This document shows, piece by piece, positions 46,357 to 55,198 of a stretch of DNA of 64,000 bases (position 1 is the first letter of the stretch; every line of letters starts with the position of its first letter). The DNA is taken from positions 620,001 to 684,000 of the forward strand of contig OY969094.1 in assembly GCA_963697695.1 (NCBI GenBank), in the 5' to 3' direction. The notes under the pieces were generated by a model. It was given only the letters and a program-made list of their open reading frames with translations. It did no database searches and was not told the DNA's origin. The DNA comes from VRUE01 sp963697695 (lineage in GTDB: Bacteria > Actinomycetota > Thermoleophilia > Solirubrobacterales > 70-9). A program made the position numbers and the translations under genes.

Positions 46357-46902
46357 ATGCCTACGCGAACCAGAGGGACACAGAGAACCGTGTCGCCTGC
46401 GGCACGCGTCTTCACCAATCTCGAAGCCGACGACGCCCTGCTACCCGGTCATGCGTCGGCTCTGCGGAGATCCGGAGCGCTCTTCCTGGCGCTGATGGTG
46501 CTCGGCGCCGTTCCGCTCTTCTGGGCGGCCAACGCGGCCGGCCTGATCGGCGACCTGCCGGTAGCAGTGGCCAAGGGCAGCAACAGCGGGCCAGGAGGCG
46601 GCGGGGACGACGATGACAACAGCGGCCCCGGCAGCGGCGACGATGACGACACTGGGCACTCCGGTCCAGGCGCGCGACACGGAACCAATGACACCAGCGC
46701 CAACGGCCACTCGACGCGAGGAACCACGAACGACAACGACACCAACACCCGCACCGGGACCAACACGAGGACCGGCAGGGCCGGCGGAACCAACGACACC
46801 AGCGCCAACGGTCACTCGACCCGGGGCACGACCAACGACAACGACACCCGCACCGGTACGGGCACCGGCACGCAGACCCGGACTCGCACCGGGTCCAGCT
46901 GA
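46357..46902 (+). CDS. repeat-rich low-complexity membrane-anchored protein
   Basis: A 181-residue protein: basic N-terminus, one transmembrane helix (ALFLALMVLGAVPLFWAANA, about 40-60), then about 110 residues of Gly/Asp/Asn/Thr low complexity. A unit of about 27 residues (GTNDTSANGHSTRGTTNDND) occurs twice, with Asp runs (GGDDDDNSGPGSGDDDDTG) that could bind calcium. ATG at 46357 has AGAGGAGG 4-5 nt upstream. A strong terminator follows. Likely surface-exposed; function unknown. Confidence 0.75.
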   Translation: MPTRTRGTQRTVSPAARVFTNLEADDALLPGHASALRRSGALFLALMVLGAVPLFWAANAAGLIGDLPVAVAKGSNSGPGGGGDDDDNSGPGSGDDDDTGHSGPGARHGTNDTSANGHSTRGTTNDNDTNTRTGTNTRTGRAGGTNDTSANGHSTRGTTNDNDTRTGTGTGTQTRTRTGSS

Positions 46903-46930
46903 CCGGCTGACCAACCGAGGTGAGTGAGCA

Positions 46931-46956
46931 GGGGCCGCCGAACGGCGGCCCCTTTT
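46931..46956 (+). terminator. intrinsic terminator
   Basis: GGGGCCGCC (46931-46939), loop GAAC, GGCGGCCCC (46944-46952) and then TTTT. A classic rho-independent terminator ending the repeat-rich gene. Confidence 0.88.
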
Positions 46957-46961
46957 ACTGC

Positions 46962-48176
46962 CTAGATCTTGTGGCGCTGCAGCAGCTTCTTGCCGATCAC
47001 CATGCGCTGGATCTCGGAGGTGCCCTCGCCGATCAGCAGCAGCGGCGCATCGCGGTAGAGGCGCTCGATCTCGTACTCCTTCGAGTAGCCGTAGCCGCCG
47101 TGGATGCGGAAGCACTCCTCGACGCACTCCTTGCCGGTCTCCGAGGCGAGCAGCTTCGCCATCCCGGCCTCGAGGTCGGAGCGCTCGCCGGCGTCCTTCA
47201 TCCGCGCCGCCTTGCGGGTGACGAGGCGGGCGGCCTCGACCTTGGTCGCCATGTCGGCGAGCTTGAACTGGATCGCCTGGTGCTGGGCAATCGGCTTGCC
47301 GAAGGTCTTGCGCTCCTGGCTGTAGCGGAGAGCCAGCTCCAGGGCACGCTGGGCGATGCCGACGCCGCGGGCGGCGACGTTGACCCGGCCCACCTCGAGC
47401 GCGTCCATCATCTGCACGAAGCCCTGGCCGACCCCTGCCTCCTCGCCGCCGAGCACCCGCTCGGGCGGGCAGCGATAGCCGTCGTAGACGAGCTCGGTCG
47501 ACTCGACGCCCTTGTAGCCCATCTTCTTGATCTTGGGCGGGACGATCAGCCCCTCGTACTCGCCTGAGTTGGTTTCCGCCCAAGGCTTCTTCTCAGTGAT
47601 GAAGCAGGTCATCCCCTTGTAGGCCGGTTCGGCCTTCGGGTCGGTCTTCATCAGGACGAAGACGACGCTGGAGCCAAGGCCATTGGTGACCCACATCTTC
47701 TGGCCGTTCAGCTCCCACTTGCCGTCGTCGCCCTTCTTCGCCGTCGCCTTGATCCCCTGCACGTCGGAGCCGACCTCGGGCTCCGACAGCGAGAAGGCGG
47801 CGCGGATCTCGCCCGTCGCCATCTTCGGCAGGAAGTACTCCTTCTGCTCGTCGGTGCCGAACTTCATCAAGAGGTAGGAGCCGATGAAGTGGGTGTTGAC
47901 GACGCCTGAGATCGAGATCCAGCCGCGCGAGAGCTCTTCGACGATCATCGCGTAGGTCGTCAGATCGAGACCCATGCCGCCGTACTCTTCGGGAATCGTC
48001 ACCCCGAAGAGGCCGAGCTCCTTCATTTCCTCGACGATCGGCTCCGGGAAGGAGTCCTCGTGGTCGTAGTGCTCGGCGTTGGGGATGATCTTCTCGTCGG
48101 CAAACTGGCGCACCATTTCGGTGATCGCCTGCTGCTCATCGGTCTGCTCGCGGAAGGCGGCGGTCTCTACGGCCAT
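46962..48176 (-). CDS. acyl-CoA dehydrogenase (candidate methylsuccinyl-CoA dehydrogenase)
   Basis: A 404-residue FAD-dependent acyl-CoA dehydrogenase: AFSLSEPEVGSDVQGIKATA, KMWVTNGLGSSVVFVLMK, FGKPIAQHQAIQFKLADMAT, IHGGYGYSKEYEIERLYRDA and GEGTSEIQRMVIGKKLL. Methylsuccinyl-CoA dehydrogenase (Mcd) is the step between Ecm and the hydratase of the ethylmalonyl-CoA pathway; actinobacterial versions are about this short. Context (ccr, ecm, MaoC, malyl-CoA lyase within 20 kb) makes Mcd the leading guess; isobutyryl- or isovaleryl-CoA dehydrogenase are alternatives. ATG at 48176 starts the conserved N-terminus. Confidence 0.85.
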   Translation of the reverse strand: MAVETAAFREQTDEQQAITEMVRQFADEKIIPNAEHYDHEDSFPEPIVEEMKELGLFGVTIPEEYGGMGLDLTTYAMIVEELSRGWISISGVVNTHFIGSYLLMKFGTDEQKEYFLPKMATGEIRAAFSLSEPEVGSDVQGIKATAKKGDDGKWELNGQKMWVTNGLGSSVVFVLMKTDPKAEPAYKGMTCFITEKKPWAETNSGEYEGLIVPPKIKKMGYKGVESTELVYDGYRCPPERVLGGEEAGVGQGFVQMMDALEVGRVNVAARGVGIAQRALELALRYSQERKTFGKPIAQHQAIQFKLADMATKVEAARLVTRKAARMKDAGERSDLEAGMAKLLASETGKECVEECFRIHGGYGYSKEYEIERLYRDAPLLLIGEGTSEIQRMVIGKKLLQRHKI

Positions 48177-48401
48177 GGCTCCTAGTCTCGGTCGGGGACG
48201 GAAAGCAAGGTTATCGCCGGACCTCGCATTCCAGCCTCGACGTGCTTCCCGCCGGCCTGCCGCCATCCCTGCGATCGATCGCCGCCAGCATCCCTCGAAT
48301 TTCACCCTCCCTCATTCGAATTTCACCCGGCATGTCATACATCCGTCCGCCTCCGTACGCTGCCTCACGAGACCGTGGAGGAGGTTGGCGACAGAGGAGG
48401 C

Positions 48402-49022
48402 GTGACGCGCACCTTCTCGCTCGTGGTTGCCCTCGTCTCGCTACTCGGCCTGACCGCCACCCCGGCCGCCCTCGCCGCTATCGACATCCACGACAGGCAT
48501 GCGATGGCGCAGCCCCAGCGGCCGGCACCGACCAGCCCCCTGATCGCTCCCCCCGCGGCCTGTCCCGGCCAGGGCAATCTGGCGGCTCCGGCCCAGGCGC
48601 AGGAACAGACGATGCGCTGCATGACCGACTTCGCCCGCCGGCGGGCCGGCCTTTCCGGCCTCGCCGACGCCGAAGCGCTGGATGTCTCGGCTCGCGAGAA
48701 GACCCTCGACATCCTTCGCTGCGACAGCTTCAGCCACTTCGCCTGTGGCCGCGAGTTCACCTACTGGATGAAGGAGACCGGCTATATCGCGACGGCCTGC
48801 TGGCGAGCGGGCGAGAACCTCGCCTGGGGAACCGGCGACGAGGGCACGGTGCGCGCGATCTTCCGCGCCTGGATGCGCTCCCCCAGCCACCGTAAAAACA
48901 TCCTTGGCAGCTACAGCCAGCTCGGCGTCGGGCTCGAGGTCGGCACCCTCTCCGGCCGTCCCAGCACTTACGTCTGGACCCAGCACTTCGGCTCTCACTG
49001 CGACGCCCCGGCGCAGGTTTAG
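48402..49022 (+). CDS. secreted CAP-domain (SCP/PR1-like) protein
   Basis: A 206-residue exported protein. Signal peptide about 1-25 (FSLVVALVSLLGLTATPAAL), a Pro/Ala-rich linker, then a CAP domain: MRCMTDFARRRAGLSGLADA, ILRCDSFSHFACG, CWRAGENLAWGTGDEGTVRA and MRSPSHRKNILGSYSQLGVG, with the His/Glu/Ser/His set of the family. Six Cys suggest disulfides. GTG at 48402 has AGAGGAGG just upstream; GTG at 48375 is an alternative. Role outside the cell unknown. Confidence 0.85.
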   Translation: MTRTFSLVVALVSLLGLTATPAALAAIDIHDRHAMAQPQRPAPTSPLIAPPAACPGQGNLAAPAQAQEQTMRCMTDFARRRAGLSGLADAEALDVSAREKTLDILRCDSFSHFACGREFTYWMKETGYIATACWRAGENLAWGTGDEGTVRAIFRAWMRSPSHRKNILGSYSQLGVGLEVGTLSGRPSTYVWTQHFGSHCDAPAQV

Positions 49023-49118
49023 AGCCAGGGAGCGGCGAAGAGTACGCCCGAACCGTGGGAGAACCTTCGCTTGCGCATGGCTCAACACGGTGACTTCGCA
49101 ACAGCAAGGAAAGGCAAG

Positions 49119-49688
49119 ATGGACAAACCGAAAGCTGGCGGCGACAGCGCGAAGAAGGGCAGCAACCTTCGGCTCCGCCTCGCGGTGGCCGCGGTGCTCG
49201 CGGTCGGACTGATCCTCTGGATGGTGCTCCGCAACGACGATGGCGGCGACTCGGACAGCAGCTCTAACGGAGCGGAGATAGTCAGCGTGGACTCGCTGCG
49301 CGATACCGCCGCCGAAGAGGAGACGCCGATCTACTGGGCCGGAGAGCAGGAGGGGGCCGAACTGGAGCTGAGCCAGCCGGATGAGGAACGCACTTACGTG
49401 CGTTACCTGACCGACGGCGCGGAGGCTGGCGATCCACAGCCCAACTTCCTCACCATCGGCACCTACGACAACCCGAAAGCGGTGGCGGCGCTGACGCGCC
49501 AAGGCAAGGAACCCGGTGGGGTGCTCGCCGAAGCCCCCGGCGGCGCGACGGTCTACTTCAGCCGCAACCAGCCGGAGAGCGTCTATCTCGCCTACCCGGG
49601 GGTCGACGTCGAAATCGAGGTCTACGACCCCGACTTCAAGCGAGCCCTACAGCTGGTCAACTCGGGGCAGATCGTCGCCGCGGGATGA
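49119..49688 (+). CDS. membrane-anchored hypothetical protein
   Basis: A 189-residue protein: Lys-rich cytoplasmic start, a transmembrane helix (LRLAVAAVLAVGLILWMVLR, about 17-36), then an extracytoplasmic domain with strands (TPIYWAGEQEGAELELSQPD, VRYLTDGAEAGDPQPNFLTI, GVLAEAPGGATVYFSRNQPE). ATG at 49119 follows AAGGAAAGG; an earlier GTG-less frame is rejected. Followed by a bidirectional terminator shared with the collagen-like gene. Confidence 0.75.
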   Translation: MDKPKAGGDSAKKGSNLRLRLAVAAVLAVGLILWMVLRNDDGGDSDSSSNGAEIVSVDSLRDTAAEEETPIYWAGEQEGAELELSQPDEERTYVRYLTDGAEAGDPQPNFLTIGTYDNPKAVAALTRQGKEPGGVLAEAPGGATVYFSRNQPESVYLAYPGVDVEIEVYDPDFKRALQLVNSGQIVAAG

Positions 49689-49712
49689 CACAGGACTGAC
49701 TTGGCACTAAAA

Positions 49713-49748
49713 CGCCGCCGCCCACCCCGTGAGGGATGGGCGGCGGCG
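49713..49748. terminator. bidirectional intrinsic terminator
   Basis: Arms 49713-49728 and 49733-49748 pair with one mismatch around loop GTGA. T-runs flank it on both strands (CTTTTCCTTTTT on plus, CGTTTTAG on minus), so it can end both the membrane protein gene and the convergent collagen-like gene. Confidence 0.85.
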
Positions 49749-49770
49749 GTCCAACTTTTCCTTTTTCGAG

Positions 49771-52422
49771 CTACGGCTGGTAGTCGAGGCGGAAGAACAT
49801 GGAGCGACTGGTGGGATTGCCGCCGTCGACGGCCATCACCGAGATCGCATCCCCCGCAGAGAACGTCTGCGAGTTGACTTTGTCTTCGCACACAGTGCCG
49901 CTACCCGAGATCGTGCAGGTGACACCGGTGCTGACAGGCACAGCCGCGCCCGCGGGATCCCTGCGAACGGTGAACACATAGGAGTCACCGGTGCCGGGGT
50001 CGCCGCTGAGGACGATCCGCAGGTTGCTGACTTTGCCGCCGGTCGGCAGCACTTCCTGAATTGTGGTCTCGGTCCCGTTCAGGTCGATCGACGGTCCGAA
50101 GAACCGAGTCGAATCGTTCTGGACAGTGGAGCTTCCACCGCCACCCCGGATCTCACGAGATGCGGCTGACCCTGTCGGACCTTTTTCGCCGACGGGACCC
50201 TGTGCACCCTGCGAACCTTTTTCGCCGGCGGGACCTTGGTCGCCGGTCGGGCCTTTCTCGCCCTGCGGACCTTTCTCACCAGCTGGGCCCTGCTCGCCTA
50301 CGGGGCCCTGCTCGCCCTGGGGGCCTTTCTCACCCACGGGGCCCTGCTCGCCAACTGGGCCTTGCGGACCGGCGGGACCTTGCTCGCCAACTGGGCCTTT
50401 CTCGCCCTGCTCGCCTTGAGGACCTTTCTCACCGACGGGGCCCTGCGGACCCTGCTCGCCGATCGGACCCTGCGGGCCGGCGGGACCTTGCTCGCCTTTC
50501 TCGCCCACGGGACCCTGGTCGCCTAGCGGACCTTTCTCACCCTGGGAGCCAACTGGGCCCTGCTCACCTACTGGACCCTGCTCGCCCTGTGGGCCTTTCT
50601 CACCAGCGGGACCCTGCTCACCAGCGGGGCCTTGCTCACCTACGGGACCTTTCTCACCCTGCTCGCCTACGGGGCCTTTCTCGCCAGCAGGTCCCTGCTC
50701 GCCGTTCGGGCCTTTCTCGCCCTGGGGGCCAACTGGACCCTGCTCGCCGATCGGACCTTTCTCACCAGCCGGGCCTTTCTCGCCCTGCTCGCCTTGCAGT
50801 CCTTTCTCACCCTGAGGGCCTTGCTCGCCTACGGGGCCTTTCTCGCCGGCAGGTCCCTGCTCACCGATCGGACCTTTCTCTCCGGCGGGGCCTTGCTCGC
50901 CCTGGGCGCCTTTCTCACCAGCGGGACCCTGCTCACCAGCGGGGCCTTGCTCGCCCTGTGGGCCTTGCTCGCCGTTCGGGCCTTGCTCGCCGACAGGACC
51001 TTGCTCGCCCTGCAGACCTTTCTCACCAGCCGGGCCTTTCTCGCCCTGCTCGCCTTGCAGTCCTTTCTCACCCTGAGGGCCTTGCTCGCCCTGGGGTCCT
51101 TTCTCACCAGCGGGACCCTGCTCACCAGCGGGGCCTTGCTCGCCCTGCTCACCTACTGGGCCTTTCTCACCGGCAGGTCCCTGCTCGCCGTTCGGGCCTT
51201 TCTCGCCCTGGGGGCCCTGCGGACCCTGCTCGCCGACAGGTCCTTGCTCACCGATCGGACCTTTCTCGCCAGCGGGACCCTGGTCACCCACTGGGCCCTG
51301 CTCGCCCTGTGGGCCTTTCTCACCCTGGGGACCCTGCTCACCGATCGGACCCTGCGGGCCGGCGGGACCTTTCTCGCCAACGAGACCCTGGTCGCCTACT
51401 GGACCTTTCTCGCCAGCAGGTCCCTGCTCGCCGTTCGGACCTTTCTCACCCTGGGGGCCAACGGGGCCCTGCTCACCTACTGGACCCTGCTCGCCCTGTG
51501 GGCCTTTCTCACCAGCGGGACCCTGCTCACCAGCGGGGCCTTGCTCGCCTACGGGACCCTGGGGGCCGGCGGGACCCTGCTCACCAGCGGAGCCTTGCTC
51601 GCCGGCAGGACCTTTCTCGCCAGCAGGTCCCTGCTCGCCGATCGGACCTTTCTCGCCCTGCTCACCCTGAGGGCCTTGCTCACCTACGGGGCCTTGCTCG
51701 CCGTTAGGGCCTTTCTCTCCGGCGGGGCCTTGCTCGCCGTTCGGGCCTTGCTCGCCGACAGGACCTTGCTCGCCCTGCAGACCTTTCTCACCAGCCGGGC
51801 CTTTCTCGCCCTGCTCGCCTTGCAGTCCTTTCTCACCCTGAGGGCCTTGCTCGCCGACAGGACCTTGCTCGCCGGCAGGTCCCTGCTCGCCATTAGGGCC
51901 TTTCTCGCCTACAGGTCCCTGATCACCAGCCGGACCTTTCTCGCCAGCGGGGCCCTGCTCACCGGTCGGGCCTTTCTCGCCGACTGGACCCTGGGGGCCA
52001 GCCGGACCCGCCGGACCTACCGGGCCCTGCTCGCCTTTCGAACCTTTGTCACCAGGCGCACCTTTTTCGCCTTTGTCGCCTTTTTCACCGGGCGTGCCTT
52101 TTTCACCTGGGGCGCCTTTGTCTCCCGGCGCACCTTTTTCGCCGGGGGTGCTACCGGCTTCGATGCCGAGCACGCCCTGATCGCTTGAGCCGGTGACGAT
52201 CGTGACGCCGCGCTCGGTTTTCTTGCAGCGCGCATTCGCCGAGACGAGGCGAATCGTGCCCTTGCCGGTGCCGCTCCTCTTGATGCAGAGGTTCACCGTG
52301 CTGAACGTCCCCGTCGCCGCCTGGGCGGACGAGGCGGCAGACAGGCCAGCGAAGACCAGGCACATCGCGAAGGCGAATGCCAGGTAACGCCAGCGGGAAG
52401 ATGTGAACGATTGAACAGTCAT
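49771..52422 (-). CDS. giant collagen-like secreted protein
   Basis: An 883-residue exported protein. Signal peptide about 1-36 (LAFAFAMCLVFAGLSAASSA). A short Cys-containing N-terminal domain (37-92) comes next. An almost uninterrupted Gly-X-Y tract follows, about residues 94-751, roughly 219 triplets, rich in GEQ, GEK, GPA, GPV and GPQ (such as GEQGPAGEKGPVGEQGPQ). A 132-residue C-terminal beta-rich domain completes it (STRFFGPSIDLNGTETTIQE, SGDPGTGDSYVFTVRRDPA, SMFFRLDYQP), probably a trimerisation head. Alternating Glu/Lys triplets would allow interchain salt bridges instead of hydroxyproline. ATG at 52422 has AAGGAG 11 nt upstream. Confidence 0.92.
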   Translation of the reverse strand: MTVQSFTSSRWRYLAFAFAMCLVFAGLSAASSAQAATGTFSTVNLCIKRSGTGKGTIRLVSANARCKKTERGVTIVTGSSDQGVLGIEAGSTPGEKGAPGDKGAPGEKGTPGEKGDKGEKGAPGDKGSKGEQGPVGPAGPAGPQGPVGEKGPTGEQGPAGEKGPAGDQGPVGEKGPNGEQGPAGEQGPVGEQGPQGEKGLQGEQGEKGPAGEKGLQGEQGPVGEQGPNGEQGPAGEKGPNGEQGPVGEQGPQGEQGEKGPIGEQGPAGEKGPAGEQGSAGEQGPAGPQGPVGEQGPAGEQGPAGEKGPQGEQGPVGEQGPVGPQGEKGPNGEQGPAGEKGPVGDQGLVGEKGPAGPQGPIGEQGPQGEKGPQGEQGPVGDQGPAGEKGPIGEQGPVGEQGPQGPQGEKGPNGEQGPAGEKGPVGEQGEQGPAGEQGPAGEKGPQGEQGPQGEKGLQGEQGEKGPAGEKGLQGEQGPVGEQGPNGEQGPQGEQGPAGEQGPAGEKGAQGEQGPAGEKGPIGEQGPAGEKGPVGEQGPQGEKGLQGEQGEKGPAGEKGPIGEQGPVGPQGEKGPNGEQGPAGEKGPVGEQGEKGPVGEQGPAGEQGPAGEKGPQGEQGPVGEQGPVGSQGEKGPLGDQGPVGEKGEQGPAGPQGPIGEQGPQGPVGEKGPQGEQGEKGPVGEQGPAGPQGPVGEQGPVGEKGPQGEQGPVGEQGPAGEKGPQGEKGPTGDQGPAGEKGSQGAQGPVGEKGPTGSAASREIRGGGGSSTVQNDSTRFFGPSIDLNGTETTIQEVLPTGGKVSNLRIVLSGDPGTGDSYVFTVRRDPAGAAVPVSTGVTCTISGSGTVCEDKVNSQTFSAGDAISVMAVDGGNPTSRSMFFRLDYQP
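50170..52143 (-). repeat. tandem 9-18-bp collagen-coding repeat
   Basis: About 1.97 kb of short Gly-X-Y codon repeats with many near-identical 9-, 18- and longer units. It leaves all frames open, which creates spurious antisense frames on the plus strand. Prone to slippage and recombination; length may vary between strains. Confidence 0.85.
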
Positions 52423-52557
52423 TTCCGGTGAATCTCCTTGCAGTCGAGCCACACTTGGCTGGGGAACGGCCTTTCGGAGGACGTTCGAAGGCGCATCACC
52501 GGCTTAACGGACTAGCACTCTGCTTCTTTTCCGCCTTTAGTCAAACACTTGTCCAAA

Positions 52558-53994
52558 TCAAGCCTTTTCGCTTAAGTCTTGACTGAAAAGTGAGGGTTCG
52601 CGCACCGGAGCGAACATGGCGGCGGAAATCGGGGCGCGTGCCTTCAGCAGCATCTCCTCGAGCTCCGCCTCGGGGTCGGAGTCGACGACGATCGCACCAC
52701 CGGCGCCGACGCTGGTCGAGCGGCCGTCGACCACGAGCGTCCTGATCGCGACGCTGAGGTCGCAGCCGCCGCCAAACCCCAGGTAGCCGATCGCCCCCGA
52801 ATAGACCCCTCGTGCCTCGCCCTCCAGCTCGTCGAGGATCTCCATCGTCCGCTTCTTCGGAGCGCCGGTCATCGACCCCGGCGGGAAGCAGGCGCGGATG
52901 GCGCCCGCCAGGCCGACGTCCTCGCGTAAGCGGCCCCGCACGCTGGAGACCAGCTGGTGCACCGTCTCGTAGGTCTCGACCTCGAACAGCGACGGCGTCT
53001 GCACGGAGCCGACCTCACACACCGAGCCCAGGTCGTTGCGCAGCAGGTCGACGATGGTCGCGTTCTCGGCACGGCTCTTCTCGTCGGCGCGCAGGCGCGC
53101 AGCCAGGCGCGCGTCCTCTGCCGGGTCCTGCCCACGGCGGCTCGTTCCCTTGATCGGCCTCGCCTCGACGTGACGATCGCGGCCGATGCGGAGGAAGCGC
53201 TCAGGCGAAGAGCTCAGCACGGCGAGGTCGCCGAAACGCAGGAAGGCGGAGAACGGCGCCGGGTTGAGGCGGCGAAGCGAGCGGTAGGTGGCAAGCGGAT
53301 CCGCCGCCCCCTGGGCGACGAGCTTGTTGGTGAGGCAGATCTCGTAGCTGTGGCCCTCAGTCAGGTGGCGCTTGCAGGCAGCTATGTCCTCCCTGTAGCG
53401 CGCCGGCGAGCGACGCAGCTGAAAATCGCCAGACTCACCCTCGACTTGAGGCTTAGGAACAGCTGTGGCGAGTCGCTTGCTCGTCTCTCCCAACCAGCGC
53501 TCAGCCTCTTCCTCCAGGCCAGGCTCGACGAGGCTGAGGAGATAGGTGTGGCGCCGATCGTGGTCGAAGGCGATCAGGCGGTCAGCGAGGACGAAGGCAG
53601 CGTCGGGAGTGACAGCCTGGTGGCGAGCGTCGCCGTCGCAGTCCGCCTTCAGCTCGTAGCCGAAGTAGCCGACATAGCCGCAGCCGAAGTCGAAAGGGAG
53701 GTCGGCGGAGAGATGGCGCGACCGGGAGAGCTCGCGGTCCAGGTAGTCGAAGATCGTCTCCTCGAGGAGATCCACCTCTCCGCCGCGCTCGACCCGGACC
53801 TGTCTCGCGCCGACGTCATAGGTGGTCAGCGCCCCAAGCGGGCCGGCGGCGTCGCCGAGGAAGGAGAAGCGGCCACGCTCGCCCCCGGCGGCGCTGCTGT
53901 CCAGCCAGAAGGCGTTCGGGCTGGCGCCGTAGAGGTTCGAGAAAGTGCTCTCCGCGTCGTACAGATCGTCGAGCCGCTTCATGCGCAGGTCCAT
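52558..53994 (-). CDS. pabB: aminodeoxychorismate synthase component I
   Basis: A 478-residue chorismate-using enzyme making 4-amino-4-deoxychorismate for folate. C-terminal signatures: DLAVLSSSPERFLRIGRDRH, ARPIKGTSRRGQDP (the PIKGT Lys diagnostic for PabB over anthranilate synthase), AENATIVDLLRNDLGSVCEV, SSVRGRLREDVGLAGAIRAC, FPPGSMTGAPKKRTMEILDE. Glutaminase component PabA is not nearby. Divergent from pabC with 21 bp between starts; TAGTTT lies 6 nt before the ATG. Confidence 0.92.
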   Translation of the reverse strand: MDLRMKRLDDLYDAESTFSNLYGASPNAFWLDSSAAGGERGRFSFLGDAAGPLGALTTYDVGARQVRVERGGEVDLLEETIFDYLDRELSRSRHLSADLPFDFGCGYVGYFGYELKADCDGDARHQAVTPDAAFVLADRLIAFDHDRRHTYLLSLVEPGLEEEAERWLGETSKRLATAVPKPQVEGESGDFQLRRSPARYREDIAACKRHLTEGHSYEICLTNKLVAQGAADPLATYRSLRRLNPAPFSAFLRFGDLAVLSSSPERFLRIGRDRHVEARPIKGTSRRGQDPAEDARLAARLRADEKSRAENATIVDLLRNDLGSVCEVGSVQTPSLFEVETYETVHQLVSSVRGRLREDVGLAGAIRACFPPGSMTGAPKKRTMEILDELEGEARGVYSGAIGYLGFGGGCDLSVAIRTLVVDGRSTSVGAGGAIVVDSDPEAELEEMLLKARAPISAAMFAPVREPSLFSQDLSEKA

Positions 53995-54000
53995 CGCGTC

Positions 54001-54006
54001 AAACTA
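54001..54006 (-). promoter_or_regulatory. TAGTTT -10 box of pabB
   Basis: On the minus strand TAGTTT then GACGCG then ATG (53994): 6-nt leaderless-type spacing in the 21-bp divergent gap. Confidence 0.45.
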
Positions 54007-54015
54007 TCCCCAGAG

Positions 54016-54810
54016 ATGCTCTCGGCCTCCCGCCCCGATCCGAGCATGGGCGTCTTCGAGACGATGCTTGTCCTCGACGGCGTTCCGATCGAGCTCGACG
54101 CACACCTCGAGCGGCTGGCCGCCAGCCTCGAGCTCCTCTTCGAGCTCTCACCGCCGCACTCGATAACCACCTCGGTCCTAGACCGAGCCAGGGAGATCGG
54201 CCTCGGCAGGCTGCGAGTCGCCCTCGCTCCCACCACGGGCGACGACACAGAGATCGCGATCTCAACCGCAGAGATCGAGGCGGCCGCCGTCTTCCCGCTG
54301 AGAAACCGAACCGTTGCCATGCGCAGCGTCGTCGTCGCAGGCGGACTGGGTGCCCATAAGTGGACCGACCGCGGCCTGCTCGAGCAGGCCGGAGCCGAAG
54401 CCGCCGCCGTACCGCTGCTCCTCGACCACGACGGAACGGTGCTCGAGGCAGCGAAAGGGAACCTCTTCGCCGTTCATGACGGCAGGCTGACGACCCCGCC
54501 TACCGATGGCCGCATCCTTCCCGGCGTCACCCGGCGCCGCGCGCTCGAGCTGGCCCACGAGGCCGGCATGGAAGCGATAGAGGAAGAGATGAAGCTCGGC
54601 GACCTGGTTCGCGCCGACGAGGTGTTCTTAACCGGCTCGGTGGGCGGCGTCGAGCCGGTGCACTTCCTCGACGGAATGGACCTGGCCGGCAGCGGTGAGA
54701 TCAGTGAGCGGATTGCGGCAGACCTGCGGAACCTCTGGCTGGCGGAATCCGGACCGGCGGCCGCTGCAGTTCTCGCAACCGCGCCACCACCCGGTCTGCC
54801 CGTTCGCTGA
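54016..54810 (+). CDS. pabC: class IV aminotransferase, aminodeoxychorismate lyase (PabC-like)
   Basis: A 264-residue PLP-dependent fold-IV enzyme. The PLP Lys is in GGLGAHKWTDRGLLEQAGAE (HK), the Glu/Gly loop in LLLDHDGTVLEAAKGNLFAV, and EVFLTGSVGGVEPVHFLDG binds the phosphate. Divergent pairing with pabB makes aminodeoxychorismate lyase (pABA release) the best call; D-amino acid or branched-chain aminotransferase are alternatives of the same fold. Start ATG at 54016. Confidence 0.85.
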   Translation: MLSASRPDPSMGVFETMLVLDGVPIELDAHLERLAASLELLFELSPPHSITTSVLDRAREIGLGRLRVALAPTTGDDTEIAISTAEIEAAAVFPLRNRTVAMRSVVVAGGLGAHKWTDRGLLEQAGAEAAAVPLLLDHDGTVLEAAKGNLFAVHDGRLTTPPTDGRILPGVTRRRALELAHEAGMEAIEEEMKLGDLVRADEVFLTGSVGGVEPVHFLDGMDLAGSGEISERIAADLRNLWLAESGPAAAAVLATAPPPGLPVR

Positions 54811-55096
54811 AGTCGCGCAGGCTGTCGTCCTCCGCTGCCGGTGCGCTCTTGACCGAGGCAACCCGTTCCTGTGCGCTCACTGCCGCGGCGCTGGCACGCT
54901 CCGCCAGCCGCGCTGCCCGCCGCGCCTGCTCGGCTGCGTCGAGGGCAGCCGCACCGATCGTCATCAAGCCCGTCTCGGAAGCGCGCGCGATGGCCATCGC
55001 CTCGTCGATTCGCAGTTCCAGCTCACTCAGCAGAGGCGGCTTGGAATGCGTAGGCAAGAGCCAGTCCTGAGTGCTGTCACGCTCGACCGTCGCCAT
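54701..55096 (-). CDS. hypothetical Ala-rich helical protein
   Basis: A 131-residue protein beginning ATVERDSTQDWLLPTHSKPP, then mostly Ala/Arg/Glu helix (AALDAAEQARRAARLAERAS, AAAVSAQERVASVKSAPAAE). Its 3' end overlaps the 3' end of pabC by 110 nt on the other strand, which lowers confidence. GGAGAG is directly before the ATG at 55096. Long coiled coil likely. Confidence 0.55.
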   Translation of the reverse strand: MATVERDSTQDWLLPTHSKPPLLSELELRIDEAMAIARASETGLMTIGAAALDAAEQARRAARLAERASAAAVSAQERVASVKSAPAAEDDSLRDFSERADRVVARLRELQRPPVRIPPARGSAGLPQSAH

Positions 55097-55198
55097 CTCT
55101 CCAAGGTACGTCGGCGAGTGGCGATCTCCTCTGCCGCTGCCCCGAACGACAGTTCGATTAGATTTCGGCCGACTGAGCGAACCGAACCGAGGAGCAGC

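Noticed and set aside
46441..47583. 380-codon minus-strand frame covering the repeat-rich gene and the dehydrogenase 3' end
   Set aside because: It crosses a strong terminator and reads the dehydrogenase out of frame.
50170..52143. Possible CRISPR array or satellite
   Set aside because: Units are short multiples of 9 bp with no unique spacers and are in frame in a secreted collagen-like protein.
50061..52188. Two long plus-strand open frames (548 and 518 codons) opposite the collagen gene
   Set aside because: They are mirror images of Gly-X-Y codons: any strand of a GC-rich 9-bp repeat stays open. Their products are Leu/Ala/Arg repeats with no start signal; the minus-strand collagen with signal peptide and folded ends explains the locus.
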